A stretch of DNA of 64,000 nucleotides from Flavobacterium sp. 245 (GTDB lineage Bacteria > Bacteroidota > Bacteroidia > Flavobacteriales > Flavobacteriaceae). The stretch's first letter is position 1. The number at the start of each line of letters is the position of its first letter. The stretch spans positions 62,001-126,000 of the forward strand of contig NZ_SNXB01000013.1 in NCBI RefSeq assembly GCF_004362055.1, given 5' to 3'. The notes under the pieces were generated by a model. That model had not been told where the DNA came from. It saw only the letters and a program-made list of their open reading frames with translations, and ran no database searches. Both the position numbers and the translations under genes were made by a program. This document shows, one piece after another, positions 24,807 through 34,637 of this stretch.

Positions 24807-26747
24807 TTAGTAATCAAAACGTTTAAAAGCTTCGATTGCTTCATATTCTGCCAAACCTAATTCATCATACAGAATGGCTGTGTTTTTATTTCGGTCTTCT
24901 GCCCTAACCCAAAATTCTCGTGAATCATTTCCTTGGAACATAACGCGGTCTTTTTGAGACTGGTGATACAAGATTGCATGGCGTTTCAGCAATACTTCTG
25001 ATGGAGAAAGCGGAACGGCCATATCAATTTCGTGAATGTCCCATTCGTGCCAAGCGCCTCGGTAAAGCCACAACCAGCAGTCATCCATGTATTTTTCTGG
25101 CTTCAATTCCTTCATTGCTGCAAAAATCGCGTTCAGACATACTTCATGCGTTCCATGCGGATCTGCCAGATCTCCGGCGGCAAATACCTGATGCGGTTTT
25201 ATTTTGGCAATAATATCTTTTACAATCGCAATATCTTCAGGTCCCAACGGATTCTTTTTGACCTGTCCTGTTTCATAAAACGGAAGATCCAAAAAGTGCG
25301 TATTCTCATCTTTCAGTCCGATGTATCTTGTTGCTGCATACGATTCTCTTCTTCTGATCAATCCTTTTAATTTTCGGACTTCCAAAGAATCTATCTGATT
25401 TTCAGATTTGCTGTTCAAAAACTCGATTACCGATTTGAAGTTGATGTCTTTTGGAAGATTATCTCCAACAAAATCGTTGCAGACTTCCGCAAATTTCAGT
25501 GCTTCATCGTCTGTAACGGCAATATTTCCAGAGGTTTGATATACAACATGCACATCATGACCTTGTTTGATCAATTTTGAAAAAGTTCCTCCCATCGAAA
25601 TCACGTCATCATCTGGATGCGGACTGAAAAGGATCACTCGTTTTTTAGCCGGATTGGCTCTTTCCGGACGATGCGAATCATCTGTATTTGGTTTTCCTCC
25701 AGGCCATCCCGTAATGGTATGCTGCAGAACGTTGAACATATTGATGTTCAAATCGTAGGCAGAACCTTCCTGCGCCAAAAGATCTGACATTCCGTTGTTG
25801 TTGTAGTCACGGTCTGTCAATTTCAATATCGACTGTTTCGTTTTTTGGCACAGCCAAACAATCGCTTTGCTTTTTAATTCCTGAGTCCAGATGCATTCCC
25901 CAACCAGCCAAGGCGTTTTGAAACGCGTCAACTCTGATGCTGCAGACTGGTCCAATACAAAAGTTGCATTTGGATGATTCTGCAGAAATGTAGCAGGAAC
26001 TTCAGAACTGATATCGCCTTGAATCGTTCTTTTGATGATATGGGCTTTGTTTTGTCCCCACGCCATCAATACGATTCGCTTTGATCTCATAATGGTCGAA
26101 ACTCCCATTGTGATCGCACGTTTGGGAACGTTGTCAATTCCATTGAAATCAGATGAAGCATCGACTCTGGTGATATGATCCAACGTGATGATTCGAGTTC
26201 CAGAATTGATGTGCGATCCCGGTTCGTTGAAACCAACGTGTCCCGTACGCCCGATTCCTAACAACTGAAAATCAAGTCCGCCGGCTTGTTTGATATTCAT
26301 TTCGTAATCGATGCAATATTGATTTAATTCATCTATTGCAACTGTACCGTCAGGAATATTAACATTTTCAGGCTTAATATCAATGTGGTTAAAAAGATGC
26401 TGATGCATGAAGTAATGATAACTCTGATTATTTTCTTTTGACATTGGATAATATTCGTCCAAGTTGAAAGTAATCACATTACTAAAACTTAATCCTTCTT
26501 CTCTGTGCATTCTCACTAGTTCCTCATATACTTTTATAGGAGAAGAACCTGTTGCCAAACCCAACACACAAGATTTGTTTTTTTCTTGCTTAGATCTGAT
26601 TAGCTGCGCGATTTCCTGCGCTACAATTACTGATGCTTCGGCAGAACTTTTGAAGATTTCGTTATGAATTTTTTCAAATCTTGTTTCTTCAAATTTACCG
26701 GCGCTTTTATAGCTGATATCAGGTATTATTTCTAAAGCACTTTTCAT
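24807..26747 (-). CDS. nagB: Glucosamine-6-phosphate deaminase fused to PIG-L/LmbE-like deacetylase domain
   Basis: 646 residues from ATG 26747 (MKSALEIIPD). The NagB half (about 1-300) has LGLATGSSP, FNLDEYY and GIGRTGHVGFNEPGS. The position of E. coli NagB Asp141 is Thr here, judged from memory of that sequence. The C-terminal half (about 370-646) is PIG-L/LmbE-like, with the zinc motif HPDDD at 377-381 and DPHGTHE near 525. NagB converts GlcN-6-P to fructose-6-P and ammonia. The fused domain may deacetylate GlcNAc-type substrates, which is inference. No separate nagA is in the window. It sits between susD and GH20, consistent with GlcNAc catabolism. Confidence 0.93.
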   Translation of the reverse strand: MKSALEIIPDISYKSAGKFEETRFEKIHNEIFKSSAEASVIVAQEIAQLIRSKQEKNKSCVLGLATGSSPIKVYEELVRMHREEGLSFSNVITFNLDEYYPMSKENNQSYHYFMHQHLFNHIDIKPENVNIPDGTVAIDELNQYCIDYEMNIKQAGGLDFQLLGIGRTGHVGFNEPGSHINSGTRIITLDHITRVDASSDFNGIDNVPKRAITMGVSTIMRSKRIVLMAWGQNKAHIIKRTIQGDISSEVPATFLQNHPNATFVLDQSAASELTRFKTPWLVGECIWTQELKSKAIVWLCQKTKQSILKLTDRDYNNNGMSDLLAQEGSAYDLNINMFNVLQHTITGWPGGKPNTDDSHRPERANPAKKRVILFSPHPDDDVISMGGTFSKLIKQGHDVHVVYQTSGNIAVTDDEALKFAEVCNDFVGDNLPKDINFKSVIEFLNSKSENQIDSLEVRKLKGLIRRRESYAATRYIGLKDENTHFLDLPFYETGQVKKNPLGPEDIAIVKDIIAKIKPHQVFAAGDLADPHGTHEVCLNAIFAAMKELKPEKYMDDCWLWLYRGAWHEWDIHEIDMAVPLSPSEVLLKRHAILYHQSQKDRVMFQGNDSREFWVRAEDRNKNTAILYDELGLAEYEAIEAFKRFDY

Positions 26748-26785
26748 TTTTTTTCTTTTTTTGGTATGTACAATTTTGGTTATTG

Positions 26786-26821
26786 AAATGGTATAAGTAA
26801 CTCTCATCACTTATACCATTT
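26786..26821 (-). other. Intercistronic stem-loop between susD and nagB
   Basis: AAATGGTATAAGT (26786-26798) is perfectly complementary to ACTTATACCATTT (26809-26821), a 13-bp stem with a 10-nt loop and no T-run. It lies inside the susC-susD-nagB-GH20 transcript, so it is more likely an mRNA stabiliser or partial attenuator than a full terminator. Confidence 0.6.
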
Positions 26822-26865
26822 GCAAATACTAACCAAACTTAAATCCTTTTAATCTTTATGTTTTT

Positions 26866-28449
26866 CTAGAACTTGTTAACTCCAGTATCCCACCAAAGTC
26901 TTGTTGCTCCAGTGTCAACACCTCCTAAAAGCTGAACACCTTGTGCATAACCTGCTGGATTTGCAGTTTTTTGTTTTACTGCAAAATTTAATCTTCTTAC
27001 AAAAGTTCCCGCTGGAATTTTTCCTCCTGAAAGATTATTTGTTGGCAAGAATAATTTTGGATAACCTGTTCTTCTTGTTTCAGCCCAAGCTTCTTGTCCG
27101 TCAGGAAAAATTGCAATCCATTTTTGAGTAATAATTTTTTGCAATTTCACTTCATTAGATGCAGCGTTAGACCATTTAACCGTTACTAAATTTGCTCCAG
27201 CTATATTGTTTGCTGCATTTAATGGATCTGTAAAATTAGCTGCCATTGCAACATCATCATTCGTATAAGCAGTAGCACTTCCTACTCCAAATTGCGCAAA
27301 AGAAGTTGCAATTCCTGACTCATAAAAAGACTGTGCAGATCCGCCAACATCCCATCCTTTTAGCGCCGCTTCTGCCAATAAGAAATGAGCTTCAGAAGCA
27401 CAGAACCAAGGAATTGTGCTATTTCTAACCACATCACCAATTATAGAAAACTGGTCTGCTTTTGCAAATCTATAATTATCATCAACTAAAGATCCCATTC
27501 GGATACCTTGGAAAGTACCTGCAGAACTTTTACCAAAAAACTTGTCTCTTCTTGGATCATTGTAGCCATTCATTACAGAACAAATAGCTGCACCCGCATT
27601 GATATCTGCCCAATTATCTTTTCCACTATACGTTGCAACTGGGTGATCAGCTTTATAAAGAACATTATCATCATTTGAAGTAATAACGCCATAACCGGCT
27701 ACTGCAGCTTCAGCTTCAGCTTTCGCTTTTACTGGATCAACATTAGAAATACGCATAGCCAAACGCAGACGTAAAGAATTCGCAAACTTAATCCACTTCA
27801 CAATATCTCCACCAGCTGTTGTTCCATCAGTTTCATCTTTAGGATTCGCAAAGAATGTTGGTGTAAGTTTAGCCTGCACCGTTAAAGCATCAACAGCAAA
27901 TTTTAATTCAGAGAAAAACTGATCGTAAACTGCTTTTTGAGAATCATAAGGTGTAGTTCCGTCGGCATTACCAAAACCAGAATAAACAATTGGCCCGTAG
28001 TAATCAGTAGTTTTATGCATAGCATAAACTTTTAAAATCAAAGACCAAGCATAAAACTGAGGAAATTTATCTTTTGTTAATAACTGAAGCTTGTAGGCAT
28101 TTACCATTTCTTTATTATATTTCTGGTCCCACTCAGCATAATTCCAGCCATCTAACAATGCATAAGTTGAGTTGTTTGCATTTCCTTCAAAATTATGAGG
28201 TGTACCCATGTATCCTGAAAAAATATCAGCATTTAAGTTAAACTGAATATCTCCTACCCAATCATCAGCAACCAAAACATACATTCCTCTTTCCATTGCC
28301 TTAATAGGCGCTTTTACTTGGTTAAAGTCTTGTTCTAACTGTTCATTGCTAAAGCCAGTCTCGTTAGTATTTATATCCTCAAAGTTGTTTGTACAACCGC
28401 CTAAAGAAAGGGCTAAAATTGTACTGAACATTAATAATTTATTTTTCAT
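26866..28449 (-). CDS. SusD/RagB-like nutrient-binding lipoprotein (chitin locus, copy 1)
   Basis: 527 residues. The lipoprotein signal ends LSLGGCTNN (Cys19). It then resembles the SusD-like_2 group: TPR-type helices, LRLRLAMRIS and a C-terminal WAETRRTGYPKL motif. SusD proteins cap the SusC barrel and bind glycan at the cell surface. It is paired with the susC gene 153 bp upstream and followed by nagB and GH20. The likely ligand is chitooligosaccharide, inferred from the neighbours. Confidence 0.93.
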   Translation of the reverse strand: MKNKLLMFSTILALSLGGCTNNFEDINTNETGFSNEQLEQDFNQVKAPIKAMERGMYVLVADDWVGDIQFNLNADIFSGYMGTPHNFEGNANNSTYALLDGWNYAEWDQKYNKEMVNAYKLQLLTKDKFPQFYAWSLILKVYAMHKTTDYYGPIVYSGFGNADGTTPYDSQKAVYDQFFSELKFAVDALTVQAKLTPTFFANPKDETDGTTAGGDIVKWIKFANSLRLRLAMRISNVDPVKAKAEAEAAVAGYGVITSNDDNVLYKADHPVATYSGKDNWADINAGAAICSVMNGYNDPRRDKFFGKSSAGTFQGIRMGSLVDDNYRFAKADQFSIIGDVVRNSTIPWFCASEAHFLLAEAALKGWDVGGSAQSFYESGIATSFAQFGVGSATAYTNDDVAMAANFTDPLNAANNIAGANLVTVKWSNAASNEVKLQKIITQKWIAIFPDGQEAWAETRRTGYPKLFLPTNNLSGGKIPAGTFVRRLNFAVKQKTANPAGYAQGVQLLGGVDTGATRLWWDTGVNKF

Positions 28450-28602
28450 CTGTGAATTTTTTTGTTAATTAAAATCATTTTTTTGACTTATAAGCCACCT
28501 CATTTAAGGTCAATTGTTGTTAATTTTCAGCATCCTACATTTATTAACAAACAAAAACATCTTACAACAACCAAAAGGTTTTGTCCTTTATATTATTTAT
28601 TA

Positions 28603-31600
28603 TTAGAAAGTTAAATTTAAATTAACACCAATACTTCTTGTTGAAGGAGCACCAAAAATATCAACACCTTGCAAACCTTCACCTGAACTCAATGTTACGT
28701 TTGAATCAAACGGAGCATCTTTGTAGAAGAAAAATAAGTTTTTACCAACAAGAGATAGATTTATAGCATTGAATACTGTACGTTTTTTCAAATCAAAAGT
28801 ATATCCTAAAGAAAGCTCACCTAACTTAATATTTGTTGCTTTGTACATATACTCTCCAGTTGCACCACTTCTGTCACCAACTTGAGAATAATAATCTTCA
28901 GCTGGCATTGTAGTAACTGCAGCGCCATTTATATCAACAGCATTGATTTTAACTCCGCCAGCATCTCTTGCTTCTCCAGATTTTTTAGAAACACCATAGT
29001 TATCTAACATTGCTTCAGTCATACTCATTACATGACCACCAAATCTACCGTCGATAAGTACATTTAAGAATAATTTTTTGTATTTGAACGTATTTGAGAA
29101 TCCTAACATAAAATCAGGATTAGAACTTCCTAAATCAACCCAGTCCGTTTTTTGAATACGTCCGTCTTTATCAAGTAAGATTTGTCCTTGATCATTTCTT
29201 ACGATGTTTTTTCCTTGGATTTCACCAAATGGCTTCCCAACTTCTAAAATATATCTATAACTGTTTGGATCTCCGTTTGTTAAAATAACTGAATTTGTTT
29301 CACCATTTGAATTAACACCTAAAGATTTAACTGTGTTTTTGTTTGATGCATAGTTAAGAGCTGTATCCCAAGAGAAATTATCTGTTACAATAGCTTTTGC
29401 AGATAAAGTAATCTCAAAACCTTTATTTTCAATACTTCCTGCATTGAAAGCATAGTTCAAATATCCTGAAGTATTAGGAATTGGAGCCGGAGCTGTAATT
29501 AACTGGTTTTTTGTTTCGTTTTGATAGTATGTGAAATCAAATCCAATTCTGTTATTAACGAATCTCCACTCAGTACCAATTTCGAATGAATTTTGTTTTT
29601 CTGGTTTCAAAGATGTTCCTGGCTGAGGCCCAACTAATGGATCAGTTACTTGCTGATTAACAAGCGTATTTAAAGGAGACGTTAAGAAAGCAGTAATATC
29701 ATTACCTACTTGCGCATAAGATGCTCTAACTTTTGCAAAACTGATTGCCTCTGGCAAAGTAACCATTTGGCTTAAAATTCCAGTAACACCTACAGAAGGG
29801 TAAAAGAAACTTAAATTATCTGTGTTAACCAAAGTTGAAGACCAATCATTTCTTCCTGTTACATCAACATAAAGCATGTCTTTATATCCAAAAGTAGCAC
29901 TTGCAAAAAGAGATTGTACATCTTTTTTAGCTCCAATAGTTTGTGAATTTTTTAAAGGAGTTTTAAAGTTCCCTGTATTAAACCAGTTTGTATAAATCAA
30001 ACCATCTAAACCTGAATCATTTGTGAATGCTCTATTAACAGTTGATTTAGTATCACTTCCACCAATATTTGCTACAAAACTAAAATCATCGCTAAATTTT
30101 GTATTAATTGTTGCAATCAAGTCAGCATAAGATTGAGAACTTTCACTGTCAGTGTAAATATATCTACCAGTTGCAGCAGCTAGAGTTAAGTTTGTACCTG
30201 CATACATTTTTTTATCAAATGTATTGTATAGTTTATTATACCCTATTCTTGATTTGAAACTTAACCAGCTATTTGCTTTGTAATTTAAAGCAACAGAAGT
30301 AATCAATGATTGATTTCTATCAATTGACTGATCTCTGTTTTGAAGCCAATAAGGGTTTTGAATAATATCACTTACTCCTGAAGCCCAGTTTTGAGTCATT
30401 AAGTTTCTAACTGGATCAAATACTTCAAAATTTTCTTTATAGTAGTTGAAATCATTTCCTCTTGGAAATAAATACGCTCCAGTTATTGGATTAAAATATA
30501 ATCCGTTTGTTGGTTTATTAACGATTTTTTGATCAGCAAAAGATAACGAAGCATCAATTGTTAATTTATCATCAAACATTTTTACACTTTGACGAAGTGC
30601 AATATTATTTTTCTTTAATTCGTTTGTTGGCAAAACACCGCTAACACTTGTATTAGCAAAAGTAAAACTTGTAGACGCTTTATCAGTTCCTCCATTCAAA
30701 GCAACAGAGTTGATATATGTCATACCTGTATTATAAAAATCTTTTACATGATCAGGAGAACTTTTTTTAGCTCCCCATGTTTTTGTAGCATCAGGTGCTG
30801 CACCATAAGTAGTTTGAAATTCAGGAAGAGAAACTACATTGTCAACAAAAACACTTGCATTATAGTTTGCTGTTACTTTTCCTTCTTTACCTTTTTTAGT
30901 AGTTACCAAAATAACACCATTAGCTCCTTGAGATCCATATAAAGCAGCTGCCGAAGCACCTTTAAGAACCGTCATAGACTCAACATCATCAGGATTCATT
31001 AAAGAAATTGCATCTCCTCCATCTCTATTTCCACCAGCTGTATCACCAAAAACACTATTTCCTTGAGCAGAAGAATTATTCAACAATGGAACTCCATCAA
31101 TAACATATAAAGGCTGGTTGTTCGTAGCAGAAGAGTTACCACGGATAGTTACTTTAACTGATCCACCTGCTCCCGAAGAACTTTTTCCAACAATTAAACC
31201 AGCAACTTTTCCAGATAAGCTGTTCATTAAGTTGGCATCTTTAACTCTTGTTACCTCATCACCTTTTACTTCCTGCGCAGCATAAGTAAGAGTCTTTTTT
31301 GATCTTTTAAGTCCTAATGAAGTTACTACAACTTCATTTAAAGCGTTTGTAGATGCAGTAACCATTTTTATATTGATAGTAGTCGCATCTCCTACAACAA
31401 TACTTTGTGATTCAAGGCCAACATAGCTAAAAACTAATGTCTGTCCTTTTTGTGCTTCGATTGTGTACAATCCGTCGAAATCGGTAGTAGCTCCCTTTTG
31501 ACTTCCTTGTACTAAAATAGACGCCCCTGGCAACGGCATTCCATTAGAATCTGTAATCGCACCTTTAACATTTTTTACCTGAGCAAGCGAAACTTGCGCC

Positions 31601-31638
31601 GTAAAAACAATCATAAAGATTAAGAAAATTTTTTTCAT
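28603..31638 (-). CDS. SusC/RagA TonB-linked outer-membrane transporter (chitin locus, copy 1)
   Basis: 1011 residues. Order: signal (1-19), carboxypeptidase-like domain (about 22-100: ITDSNGMPLPGASILVQG), TonB plug (about 110-235: VTIRGNSSATNNQPLYVIDG), and a 22-strand beta-barrel ending in NLNLTF with a terminal Phe. It imports SusD-bound oligosaccharide using TonB energy. It is the first gene of operon 1. A 357-bp upstream gap holds two direct repeats with 21-bp period and a -7-like element, shared with the second susC and with the MFS gene. Confidence 0.95.
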   Translation of the reverse strand: MKKIFLIFMIVFTAQVSLAQVKNVKGAITDSNGMPLPGASILVQGSQKGATTDFDGLYTIEAQKGQTLVFSYVGLESQSIVVGDATTINIKMVTASTNALNEVVVTSLGLKRSKKTLTYAAQEVKGDEVTRVKDANLMNSLSGKVAGLIVGKSSSGAGGSVKVTIRGNSSATNNQPLYVIDGVPLLNNSSAQGNSVFGDTAGGNRDGGDAISLMNPDDVESMTVLKGASAAALYGSQGANGVILVTTKKGKEGKVTANYNASVFVDNVVSLPEFQTTYGAAPDATKTWGAKKSSPDHVKDFYNTGMTYINSVALNGGTDKASTSFTFANTSVSGVLPTNELKKNNIALRQSVKMFDDKLTIDASLSFADQKIVNKPTNGLYFNPITGAYLFPRGNDFNYYKENFEVFDPVRNLMTQNWASGVSDIIQNPYWLQNRDQSIDRNQSLITSVALNYKANSWLSFKSRIGYNKLYNTFDKKMYAGTNLTLAAATGRYIYTDSESSQSYADLIATINTKFSDDFSFVANIGGSDTKSTVNRAFTNDSGLDGLIYTNWFNTGNFKTPLKNSQTIGAKKDVQSLFASATFGYKDMLYVDVTGRNDWSSTLVNTDNLSFFYPSVGVTGILSQMVTLPEAISFAKVRASYAQVGNDITAFLTSPLNTLVNQQVTDPLVGPQPGTSLKPEKQNSFEIGTEWRFVNNRIGFDFTYYQNETKNQLITAPAPIPNTSGYLNYAFNAGSIENKGFEITLSAKAIVTDNFSWDTALNYASNKNTVKSLGVNSNGETNSVILTNGDPNSYRYILEVGKPFGEIQGKNIVRNDQGQILLDKDGRIQKTDWVDLGSSNPDFMLGFSNTFKYKKLFLNVLIDGRFGGHVMSMTEAMLDNYGVSKKSGEARDAGGVKINAVDINGAAVTTMPAEDYYSQVGDRSGATGEYMYKATNIKLGELSLGYTFDLKKRTVFNAINLSLVGKNLFFFYKDAPFDSNVTLSSGEGLQGVDIFGAPSTRSIGVNLNLTF

Positions 31639-31664
31639 GTTTATTTATTTTGTTAGTTATGGCG

Positions 31665-31735
31665 TAAAATTATTCTTAAGGTATTGTTAAAAAAAATAAA
31701 TTATACAAACAACAATAAATTTTAAACAAACGACA
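31665..31735 (-). promoter_or_regulatory. susC-1 promoter with putative LytTR direct repeats
   Basis: On the + strand: ATTATACAAACAACA (31700-31714) and TTTAAACAAACGACA (31721-31735), period 21 bp, 12 of 15 bases equal between the copies. A -7-like element TAATTTTA (minus strand, 31665-31672) lies 27 bp closer to susC, followed by a CGCCATAACTAA leader. The block to about 31774 (CATTCAA, CGAAAACGTT) matches the susC-2 upstream region. The rest of the 31639-31995 gap is AT-rich with no gene. Confidence 0.72.
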
Positions 31736-31995
31736 TAAAACATTCAATAATGCGTTTTTCGAAAACGTTTTCAAGTAAAAATACCAACACATTATTAATA
31801 ATTTTTCGCATTATGTGCAAAAAATTTGCAGATTCAGTAAATAATACGAAATATTTCAACTATTTAAAAAACAATACATTAAACGCAAAAATCATTTTTA
31901 AAACTTTTTCAAAGCATGTTTTTTAACAAAATATTAAGCTTTGTAGCGATTTTTATTTTAGTTCAAAATTTAAAAAGCAAAATCATGAACATTAT

Positions 31996-33018
31996 TTAAT
32001 TGCCGCAAAGACCTGTAGTTTTAATTTTTAACGCACCAAACTTTTTATGAATAACATCTAACAACGAATATTCATCAAAGGAATCTTGAGCAAGTTCCCA
32101 AATCATAATTCCTCCGGTGTTTTGAGCTGCATATTCAACCTTTTTCGAAATAGTTGGCCTCCCGTTATAATATATCTTTCCTAATTCATCAAGTTCTGCA
32201 AATTGTTTTCCTGCTTCAACAATTTGGCTGTAAGTTGAACTTGTAACATTTGGATCAGTAAAATTATAACCATAAAAAGGTACTCCAAGAGTCAGTTTTT
32301 CACTTGGAACATTTTGCTGTTTATGCCAAAAATCAATTCCGTTTTTTGCAAAATCAACAGAGCTATGCTGTCCCGGATTATTTGGTGTCCAAGGTCCAGT
32401 ACTATCATAAGCCATAATATTTAAAAAATCAAATGCATTTAAAGCGGCGGTACTAATATTTTCAAAACGAGTAGTATTAGGCAAGGCCGCAGTCATAAGT
32501 TTCTTATGTTCAGAGAGACTCTTTTTTAATTCTATAACAAATCCGCTGTAGCCAGTTGTTACAGCATCCCATTCGAGATCAACATCTACTCCATCTAAAT
32601 GATGAAGTTCTACAAAATTTATTATATTCTGAATTAAAGCCGGCCTATTCTCAGGTTTATCAATTAGCCAAGACCAATTTGAAGCTTGTTCTGCTGAAAT
32701 TACACCTCCTGCTAGAGAAATACTTATTATAATATTAGGATTGGCAGATTTTGCATATTTAACAAGTGCATCAATATCTCCAGTAAAAATGATATTTCCA
32801 TTTTTATCCGGATTTGCAAATGCTACATTCAGATGAGTTAATTTACAAAACTGTATAGAAGTCATCTTATTAAAATTATCCGAAGATAAATAACCTACAA
32901 CTCGAGCGGTTTTTGGCTGTGTCCTATCATCCAATTCTTTTTGAGATGTGCAGCTGTAAACTGACGCAAGTGAAGCAATAAAGAAAAGAATGCCTAATAA
33001 GGCTTTATTATTGATCAT
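31996..33018 (-). CDS. GH18 chitinase-like lipoprotein
   Basis: 340 residues. A signal with a lipobox (ASVYSC, Cys23) predicts a membrane-anchored enzyme. The GH18 signature DxxDxDxE is complete as DGVDVDLEW (D142, D145, D147, E149 catalytic). Other GH18 strands are visible: VVGYLSSDNF, THLNVAFAN, MAYDSTGPWTP, LTLGVPFYGYNF and GGIMIWELAQD. It cleaves chitin or chitooligosaccharides, possibly at the cell surface. It is the third gene of susC-susD-GH18, 93 bp after susD-2, and matches the ChiB position of the F. johnsoniae chitin locus. There is no carbohydrate-binding module. Confidence 0.93.
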   Translation of the reverse strand: MINNKALLGILFFIASLASVYSCTSQKELDDRTQPKTARVVGYLSSDNFNKMTSIQFCKLTHLNVAFANPDKNGNIIFTGDIDALVKYAKSANPNIIISISLAGGVISAEQASNWSWLIDKPENRPALIQNIINFVELHHLDGVDVDLEWDAVTTGYSGFVIELKKSLSEHKKLMTAALPNTTRFENISTAALNAFDFLNIMAYDSTGPWTPNNPGQHSSVDFAKNGIDFWHKQQNVPSEKLTLGVPFYGYNFTDPNVTSSTYSQIVEAGKQFAELDELGKIYYNGRPTISKKVEYAAQNTGGIMIWELAQDSFDEYSLLDVIHKKFGALKIKTTGLCGN

Positions 33019-33111
33019 AATTTTGAATTTAAACAGATTTGTTTTTAATTTTAATTAGATTAAAATAACACCTTATTAGGCATAACTCTATATTTTTCTA
33101 GGATTTTATTT

Positions 33112-34626
33112 TTAGTTTACATCCCACCAAACTTTATTTGTCCATTCATTCTTACCGCCCATTCTTGACAAAGCTTCTTCGAAATTCACACCATTCTTCT
33201 GTGCTTCATCATTTGGATAGTATAAACGTGTTGGTACAACACCGCCAGTTTCAGAATCCGGATTTGTAATTGCCAATAATTTTGGAAATCCAGTTCTTCT
33301 CCAGTTTGAATATGCTTCAATACTATTTAATAAATAAGTAACCCACAGCTGTGTCGCGATTTGTTCTTTTTCTTTTCCAGCTACTAAAGGTTTAGCTGTT
33401 AAGTACGTATCAATAGCAGACTGAGTTGCTGGAGCAGCACCGTAAACCTCAAGTTGTCTGATACCTGCTTCAACGCCTTTTTTATAATAAGTCGCAGCTG
33501 AACCAGTAACCCATCCTCTAAAAGCTGCCTCAGCAAGCAATAATTGAGACTCTGAATAACTAACATGCAAAAAAGGAGTAGTTTTTAGTTTCAAATAAGG
33601 CTGAATACCTGAAATTGCAGTAGATCCACCTGGCATATCCCACTGAAATACTCCCGGAGTGTTACCAACATATAATTCCTCACCCGGAGCAGGAGCTCCT
33701 CCACTTGCACCTCCCGTTTTAGGAGTAGCTAGCATTTTTAATCTTGGATCGCCGTTGTTTCTTAAAAAATCAATCATTAAAGAACTGAAATGATCTCCAT
33801 TTTCGTTTCCAATAAAAGCATATGATAATCCATTTCCTCTAAAATCAAGTGCACCCGGCGTATCATTAAAAGGGAAATCTAAATGCTTCATCACACAGTT
33901 ATCAGCATTGCTTTCAAAAACACCATTTTGAAGTGCAGCTTTTGCCTGTTTTTCAGCTTCTGCAGGACTTACTTCAGATATTCTCATTGCAAGACGCAAA
34001 CGTAATGTATTAGCCAATTTCTTCCATTTCGAAATATCTCCGTTATAAAACAAATCTCCTTTTACAGCACCTCCGCCAGCATTCAATTGCACAAACGCTT
34101 CTTCTAATTCTTTAAAAAAGGCATTATAAATATCTTGTTGCTTATCATATTTAGGTGTTACAATTCCTTTAGAATAACCTAAACCTGCTTCAGAATAAGG
34201 ACAATCGCCATAAAGATCGGTAATACGCTGTACCACCATTACTCTCATGATTTTGGCTACGGCGTTCATATTAACAGCTGCAGCATCTCCACTTGTTTTT
34301 TCGATAATATCAACAACGCATTTTAATTCATTAGCATAGCCATTTCTCCATATTGCTGTTGCGTAGTCATCATTTTTTTTGAATTTGCTTCCAAATTCTG
34401 TTACGTTCCATGCACCTGCATAATGCTGTACAAATCCGCCAGAATAAATTAAGTTAGCTCTCCACTGATAATATCCATCACCAGACATACATAATTGAGA
34501 AAATGTAAGCTGTCCTGCAGGATTTGCAGATAACGCAACTGGATCTTTTTCCAGTTCGTCAAAATTTTCGGTACAGCCAACCAGCGTAAATATTGCCAGC
34601 AGGGCTATTATTTGTTTAAATTTCAT
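33112..34626 (-). CDS. SusD/RagB-like lipoprotein (chitin locus, copy 2)
   Basis: 504 residues. Lipobox LLAIFTLVGCTEN (Cys18). The SusD-like pattern follows: LRLRLAMRIS mid-protein, SQLLLAEAAFRGW, and NWRRTGFPKL near the end. It is clearly a paralogue of the other SusD-like protein in this locus. It lies 11 bp after susC-2 and before the GH18 gene, so the three form operon 2. The likely role is surface binding of chitin oligomers. Confidence 0.93.
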   Translation of the reverse strand: MKFKQIIALLAIFTLVGCTENFDELEKDPVALSANPAGQLTFSQLCMSGDGYYQWRANLIYSGGFVQHYAGAWNVTEFGSKFKKNDDYATAIWRNGYANELKCVVDIIEKTSGDAAAVNMNAVAKIMRVMVVQRITDLYGDCPYSEAGLGYSKGIVTPKYDKQQDIYNAFFKELEEAFVQLNAGGGAVKGDLFYNGDISKWKKLANTLRLRLAMRISEVSPAEAEKQAKAALQNGVFESNADNCVMKHLDFPFNDTPGALDFRGNGLSYAFIGNENGDHFSSLMIDFLRNNGDPRLKMLATPKTGGASGGAPAPGEELYVGNTPGVFQWDMPGGSTAISGIQPYLKLKTTPFLHVSYSESQLLLAEAAFRGWVTGSAATYYKKGVEAGIRQLEVYGAAPATQSAIDTYLTAKPLVAGKEKEQIATQLWVTYLLNSIEAYSNWRRTGFPKLLAITNPDSETGGVVPTRLYYPNDEAQKNGVNFEEALSRMGGKNEWTNKVWWDVN

Positions 34627-34637
34627 AATTTCTTTTT

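Noticed and set aside
26748..26810. Longer NagB fusion starting at 26810
   Set aside because: The extension lies in the stem-loop and leader region and is rich in low-complexity Lys; ATG 26747 fits the family.
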